Source: Bacteroidia bacterium (GTDB taxonomy: Bacteria > Bacteroidota > Bacteroidia > Chitinophagales > UBA2359). Taken from it: 64,000 nucleotides of DNA. The translations under genes were made by a program, and so were the position numbers. The notes beneath the pieces were generated by a model. It searched no databases, had not been told where the DNA came from, and saw nothing but the letters and a program-made list of their open reading frames with translations. Positions 59,570 through 64,000 of this stretch are shown here, piece by piece. The first letter of the stretch is position 1. Every line of letters begins with the position of its first letter. The stretch lies in assembly GCA_030427245.1 (NCBI GenBank), contig JAUHXA010000022.1, forward strand, positions 1 through 64,000. The letters run 5' to 3'.

Positions 59570-60565
59570 ATGTTCTCACGTCGCAACTTCCTCTTTCAAT
59601 CCATTTTAGGCACTTTTGGCTTGTCCTTCAATAGCTGCAATGCCAAAACCCCAAACAAATCCACTTCAAAAATGACTACAAAACCCAACTCCAATTTCAA
59701 ACCCACTGTCATTTCAACTTGGAATAACGGTTTATCTGCCAATGAAGCCGCTTGGAAAGTTATCGAAGTAGGCGGTAAAGCGATTGATGCAGTTGAAGCA
59801 GGGGTAAGAGTTGTAGAAGCCGACCCCAAAACTACATCGGTGGGCTATGGCGGATTTCCCGACAGGGATGGAAATGTCACTTTGGACGCTTGCATCATGG
59901 ACGAAACAGGCAATTGTGGTTCTGTTTGTTTTTTGAAGCATATCAAGCACCCCATTTCAGTGGCTCGTAAGGTGATGGACAATACACCACACGTTATTTT
60001 GGCAGGTCAAGGTGCCCTTCAATTTGCGCTCGAACAAGGTTTTGAGAAAGAGAACTTACTCACTCCCAAAGCAAAAGCTGCATGGGAAAAATGGAAAAAA
60101 GAATCCAACTACCACCCCATTATTAACATCGAAAACCATGATACAATTGGCTTGTTGGCAATTGACCAAAATGGTGACATTTCGGGAGCTTGTACCACAA
60201 GCGGTTTGGCCTTCAAAATGCAGGGAAGAGTGGGCGACTCTCCTATTATCGGTGCGGGTTTGTTTGTCGACAATGAAGTAGGAGGAGCGACTGCAACAGG
60301 TATGGGTGAAGCCGTTTTGAAAACTTTGGGTTCGTTTTTGGTAGTAGAATTGATGCGTCAAGGCAAAACCCCTCAAGAAGCCTGTGAAGAAGCAGTGATG
60401 CGGATTGTGAAAAATCAGAATTACAAAGATTTTCAAATTGGCTACTTAGCCATTGACAAACAGGGCAATTATGGAGCTTATTGTATTCATTCGGGTTTTG
60501 ATTTTGCAGTCTATCAAGGTGGTAAAAACCAATTGATAGATAGTCCATCCTATGTAAAGTCTTAA
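59570..60565 (+). CDS. N(4)-(beta-N-acetylglucosaminyl)-L-asparaginase / isoaspartyl peptidase family
   Basis: 'GGKAIDAVEAGVRVVEADPKTTSVGYGG', autocleavage region 'NHDTIGLLAIDQNGDISGACTTSGLAFKMQGRVGDSPIIGAGLFVDN'. Confidence 0.93.
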   Translation: MFSRRNFLFQSILGTFGLSFNSCNAKTPNKSTSKMTTKPNSNFKPTVISTWNNGLSANEAAWKVIEVGGKAIDAVEAGVRVVEADPKTTSVGYGGFPDRDGNVTLDACIMDETGNCGSVCFLKHIKHPISVARKVMDNTPHVILAGQGALQFALEQGFEKENLLTPKAKAAWEKWKKESNYHPIINIENHDTIGLLAIDQNGDISGACTTSGLAFKMQGRVGDSPIIGAGLFVDNEVGGATATGMGEAVLKTLGSFLVVELMRQGKTPQEACEEAVMRIVKNQNYKDFQIGYLAIDKQGNYGAYCIHSGFDFAVYQGGKNQLIDSPSYVKS

Positions 60566-60596
60566 ATCACAATGCCTTTATTTTTAGCGAATAATC

Positions 60597-60638
60597 AAAA
60601 AAGGCTTCATGTGAAACAATATCACATGAAGCCTTTTT
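60597..60638. terminator. bidirectional Rho-independent terminator
   Basis: AAAAAAGGCTTCATGTGA-AACAATA-TCACATGAAGCCTTTTT between convergent genes. Confidence 0.9.
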
Positions 60639-60655
60639 ATTGAATTGGAGTTTGT

Positions 60656-61390
60656 CTAAGGATTGCTATTCGCTTTTGCCTTTCTTTGTTCCAACATTTT
60701 CTTCAATTCTTCTTGGCTCATTTTACGATTACCTCTTGGAGGGCTTTGAGGAATTGGAGATTGGTAGTCTTGAAGGAACTGACCTAAGGTCTTGTTATTG
60801 TAATGGTTTTCAGCAATGAATCGAGTAATGCCATCAAAACCGTTTGCATCTTTGTATCCTGCATAGGCATCTATGCGATTGAGATTTTCATCCAAAAAAG
60901 CAACCGTTGGATAACCGACGCGCCCTGTTGGTTTGTCTCCCAAAATTAACTTGTAGGTCAATTCATTTGTTCCTCTTCGACCTTTCGGTATAAATTTGTA
61001 CTCTTTACCACCAAAATTGATGTTTTCCTCTTGCTCGGCATTAAACTTAACAGCATGAAAATTTTCGTTGATGTAGTCTGCTACTTCGGGATAAGAAAAA
61101 GTATTTTTATCCATGCGTTTGCACCAACCACACCAACTTGTGTATAAGTCGACCAGTACTTTTTTAGGTTCTTTCTCCATCGCAGCAGGCAATTCTTCCA
61201 TACTTATCCAGTTTACTTTCCCGTTCATTTCCACTGAATTTGCTTGCGGATTCGTTTTTTTCTCTATTTTTTGAGTAGTAGGCTTTGATTCTTTACCATC
61301 ATTACTTGTTTGTTCGCCATCGGCTGTACAAGCAGTAAATAAAAATGCTACACAAAGCATCATTATTGCCAGTTGTCCTATACTTTTCAT
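60656..61390 (-). CDS. thioredoxin-fold lipoprotein
   Basis: 'VLVDLYTSWCGWCKRMDKNTF' with lipobox 'AFLFTACTADG'. Confidence 0.9.
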   Translation of the reverse strand: MKSIGQLAIMMLCVAFLFTACTADGEQTSNDGKESKPTTQKIEKKTNPQANSVEMNGKVNWISMEELPAAMEKEPKKVLVDLYTSWCGWCKRMDKNTFSYPEVADYINENFHAVKFNAEQEENINFGGKEYKFIPKGRRGTNELTYKLILGDKPTGRVGYPTVAFLDENLNRIDAYAGYKDANGFDGITRFIAENHYNNKTLGQFLQDYQSPIPQSPPRGNRKMSQEELKKMLEQRKAKANSNP

Positions 61391-61499
61391 CGCTCTTTAA
61401 TTTTTAGTATGAGTTGAAATAATAACAAAAATACAACGATTTGAGGATTTTCAAAAGAAGTTTTACTGAATGTCCTTGGCTTTTGAATGATTGGCATTG

Positions 61500-62183
61500 T
61501 CAATCAACAAGATTACACAATAGATTTAATACTTCTTTTGCCGTTGTTCCTACCTCAATATCTGAACGATAAAGAAGTTGGATAAGTTTAACATCCATTG
61601 CAGAAAAAGAAGTACTATAAGATTGCCCTTCATAAAATATACTGTTCTCATATTTCCACGAATCTGTTAGTAAACCAAGGCTTTGTGTAAGTTCTTCTCG
61701 CAGGGTATGTGCCCTTTTTTGAGGATTTTTTGTCTGAGAGGAGACTAAAATATTGGCTTTATAGATTTGATAACTGGGTTGAGGATAGACAAATGTTACC
61801 CCATTAAGAATGGGGTTATGTACATCTTTGAAGTAGCTTTCGGCTTGTTGAAAGGTTTGAGAATCGGTGAAATAAAGGTGCATATTAGGCTCTGCTTCCT
61901 GCAAACATATATTGATTGAGGGAAGTAAAAGATTTAATTCGTCAGTAAGCTGTCGAAGATTGTTTAAATCGGAAGGGGTTGCTTCTCCATGAACTGCAAT
62001 GTGAATATCTTGCTTCCATTTGAGAATTCTTGTAGTATCTGTTGAGGGATAATTGAGGGCAACTTCCATAAAATAAGTCACCAATTGAGGGGAATATTTT
62101 GAATTAGGACAATGAACAAGAGAGGATTGGCAGCTGTGAAAGATTAAAAAAGAAAGAAGAAAAAGAAAGAAAAAAGGCTTCAA
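61500..62183 (-). CDS. DUF2927-like putative lipoprotein
   Basis: 'LLPSINICLQEAEPNMHLYFTD...LREELTQSLGLLTDS'; lipobox 'IFHSCQSS'. Confidence 0.65.
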   Translation of the reverse strand: MKPFFFLFLLSFLIFHSCQSSLVHCPNSKYSPQLVTYFMEVALNYPSTDTTRILKWKQDIHIAVHGEATPSDLNNLRQLTDELNLLLPSINICLQEAEPNMHLYFTDSQTFQQAESYFKDVHNPILNGVTFVYPQPSYQIYKANILVSSQTKNPQKRAHTLREELTQSLGLLTDSWKYENSIFYEGQSYSTSFSAMDVKLIQLLYRSDIEVGTTAKEVLNLLCNLVD

Positions 62184-62201
62184 TGTATTAGTTTGAGGTT
62201 G

Positions 62202-62858
62202 TCAGTGTCGAAGAAGTTTTCGTATTTCTCCTTCAATTTCAGTTGCTTTCTCCTGATATCTCAAACCCTTTAATAGCTCCACTTTTTGGCCATTTCGGTG
62301 AATGCCTTTTACTTGATAAGTAGAATTTGTTTTTTGCTTCTTTTGTCCTACAAATTGGTGTTTTTGAGCATATACGCCTCTAATATTGAAGTTGTCTAAG
62401 GTTTGTCGTTGACCACCAAATAACGGAAATATATTATCAATATTATTTGCAAATCCACTCAAAGACCAAGTCTGTTTACTACCAAACAAAGCAGCTACCA
62501 AAAAATAAGTTAAGTACAAACCTACAACAGTAATGATGCCTAAGGCAACAGCCAAAGCTGTGTACCCTTTGCTCAAACAAGTAAATACAAATATAACGAA
62601 GCTAATATTCCAAAAAAACATGAATACCAATAATGACAGATGAATAAACTGTTGAGATTCAAAAAGGGTATTTAAAAAATTTTCAGTTTGCTTATTTGAA
62701 ACATCATCTTGAAGTTCTTCATTATTTGTTGAAAACCTGAATACACTATTACAGTGACTACACTTAGCCACACCAATAGTTTGGTTTATATTTTCTGAAT
62801 CTACATTAGTTCCACAAGAACTACATTGTAGATTCGTTTCATCTGTTAGGTTTATCAT
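62202..62858 (-). CDS. zinc-ribbon membrane protein (paralogue)
   Basis: 'LQCSSCGTNVDSENINQTIGVAKCSHCNSVFRF' then TM segments. Confidence 0.72.
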   Translation of the reverse strand: MINLTDETNLQCSSCGTNVDSENINQTIGVAKCSHCNSVFRFSTNNEELQDDVSNKQTENFLNTLFESQQFIHLSLLVFMFFWNISFVIFVFTCLSKGYTALAVALGIITVVGLYLTYFLVAALFGSKQTWSLSGFANNIDNIFPLFGGQRQTLDNFNIRGVYAQKHQFVGQKKQKTNSTYQVKGIHRNGQKVELLKGLRYQEKATEIEGEIRKLLRH

Positions 62859-63050
62859 TTCTGTACTTTAATTACTGTGTTCTGAATCAAAAAGCTTATT
62901 TGTTGGTTCTTGTTGGTAAATTTCTAAAAAACCTATTTTCACAAAATACAACATTTAATTTATCATTTATAGTTTTTACCAAAAAAAATCCCATTTTGGG
63001 GTTTAATAAGGTATCCTCTGGCTATTATGACAAATTTCAGTCCAAAAAGT

Positions 63051-63767
63051 TTATTTTAAATATTCACCTTCTACATACCTATCTTCAATTCCCAAAAAGT
63101 GCTCAATATACCTCTCTAAATACCTCGCCTGTTCCACCTTTTCAATTCCTCTCAGAATACAAACAGTCCCTCCTTTCTTTAAAAGAACGTTCAAATCAAA
63201 GCTATAACGCGTATAATGTTTGCCTTGATTAATATGTATAGTACAATACAATTGAGAAATATTGTCACGCCTAAGTTTAGGATTGAGTGACCAAGGAATA
63301 GGTTGATGTGTTACCGAAAGTTGAAATTTATCAATTTTGATGTAGGTGCTATTTAAAAAACCTGCAATGCTAATATATAGTAAATTGATGCCTCCGAAAG
63401 CATATACTATTCCTAACATTGCCATAAAAGAAGCACCGCTAGCAATAGTAATCGTTAGCCAAAAAATGGTACTAATATTCCATAAACCAGCTAGAATGAG
63501 CAATAAAAAAAAGCGCCCACTCCACCAACGATAAGTTAACAGTAAGTTTGCACCTTCTTTTTGGATATTGACACCTTTAGGTTTATTTTTAGGTCTCAAT
63601 GCTAAGGAATAATCTTCTAATAAACTAGCTTTAAAAGGAAAAACACAGGCACACTTTGAACATACCGCTAATAAACTATGAATATTAATATCCTTTGAAG
63701 GTATAGGATGATATTTGCAATTGGGGCATTGTAGTTTAATTGGTGTTCGTGTAAGTTTGCCTTTCAT
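63051..63767 (-). CDS. zinc-ribbon membrane protein (paralogue)
   Basis: 'LQCPNCKYHPIPSKDINIHSLLAVCSKCACVFPF', C-term 'YIEHFLGIEDRYVEGEY' like the 12725-13405 product. Confidence 0.75.
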   Translation of the reverse strand: MKGKLTRTPIKLQCPNCKYHPIPSKDINIHSLLAVCSKCACVFPFKASLLEDYSLALRPKNKPKGVNIQKEGANLLLTYRWWSGRFFLLLILAGLWNISTIFWLTITIASGASFMAMLGIVYAFGGINLLYISIAGFLNSTYIKIDKFQLSVTHQPIPWSLNPKLRRDNISQLYCTIHINQGKHYTRYSFDLNVLLKKGGTVCILRGIEKVEQARYLERYIEHFLGIEDRYVEGEYLK

Positions 63768-63859
63768 ACGATATGTTTAGTGGTAACTTGAATAGCCTTT
63801 ATTATTTAATTGATTGTGACACGAATAAGTTCCCTACGGAACAACTAAATGTAAATAAT

Positions 63860-64000
63860 ATGCAAGCCGAAAGTGTAAAAATAGTTTCAAATTGGGGAAT
63901 AGGCAAGGATTGGACGCTTTTTTTAGATAGGGACGGGGTTATTAATCAAAGAATTATAGACCATTACGTGTGCAAGTGGGATGAATTTCATTACATAGAA
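63860..64000 (+). CDS. HAD-family (GmhB-like) phosphatase, N-terminal part, truncated by window end
   Basis: 'WTLFLDRDGVINQRIIDHYVCKWDEFHYIE' HAD motif I context typical of heptose bisphosphate phosphatases. Confidence 0.7.
   Translation, partial: MQAESVKIVSNWGIGKDWTLFLDRDGVINQRIIDHYVCKWDEFHYIE

Noticed and set aside
57871-60565. Restriction-modification or defence island
   Set aside because: Only a methyltransferase is present; the neighbours are housekeeping-type GNAT and asparaginase genes, with no nuclease, helicase or other defence gene visible.
1-64000. tRNA/rRNA genes
   Set aside because: No T-loop/acceptor patterns or rRNA-like sequence recognised by eye; a tRNAscan/Infernal run would settle this.

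Overview
The window looks like an AT-rich Bacteroidota chromosome segment. Support comes from TAnnTTTG-type -7 promoter elements, type IX secretion (T9SS) C-terminal domains, and typical gene content. No rRNA, tRNA, CRISPR array, prophage or transposase gene was recognised. Most of it is ordinary chromosome: glnS, glgB, DASH cryptochrome, rlmF, feoAB, hemJ, flotillin/YqiJ-like pair, TRAP DctQM, acyl-CoA ligase, alkaline phosphatases, CheB-CheR-PAS-kinase fusion, TonB receptor, M1 peptidase. The unusual part is about 32.7-43.1 kb, a mosaic locus of secreted T9SS proteins. There, (i) a 226-bp MITE-like element (35768-35993; ~73-bp imperfect TIRs; TSD ATATT) splits one large beta-helix-like gene, and (ii) an unrelated 205-bp MITE-like element (42521-42725; TIR GACTTGTTC; TSD TAATA) splits a paralogous orphan C-terminal module. 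In both cases precise excision restores one continuous reading frame. The second element sits in a ~1.4-kb segment bounded by a 65-bp direct repeat and carrying a Kinase-PolyVal-like gene. Three adjacent T9SS paralogues show signs of gene conversion and a hypervariable loop. Other observations: a palindromic repeat family, one truncated copy of which supplies the start of a chimeric methyltransferase remnant; Fur-like and TAGGTA-type operators around feoAB and a LuxR regulator; and three zinc-ribbon membrane paralogues. All calls were made by reading the sequence; no database search was run.
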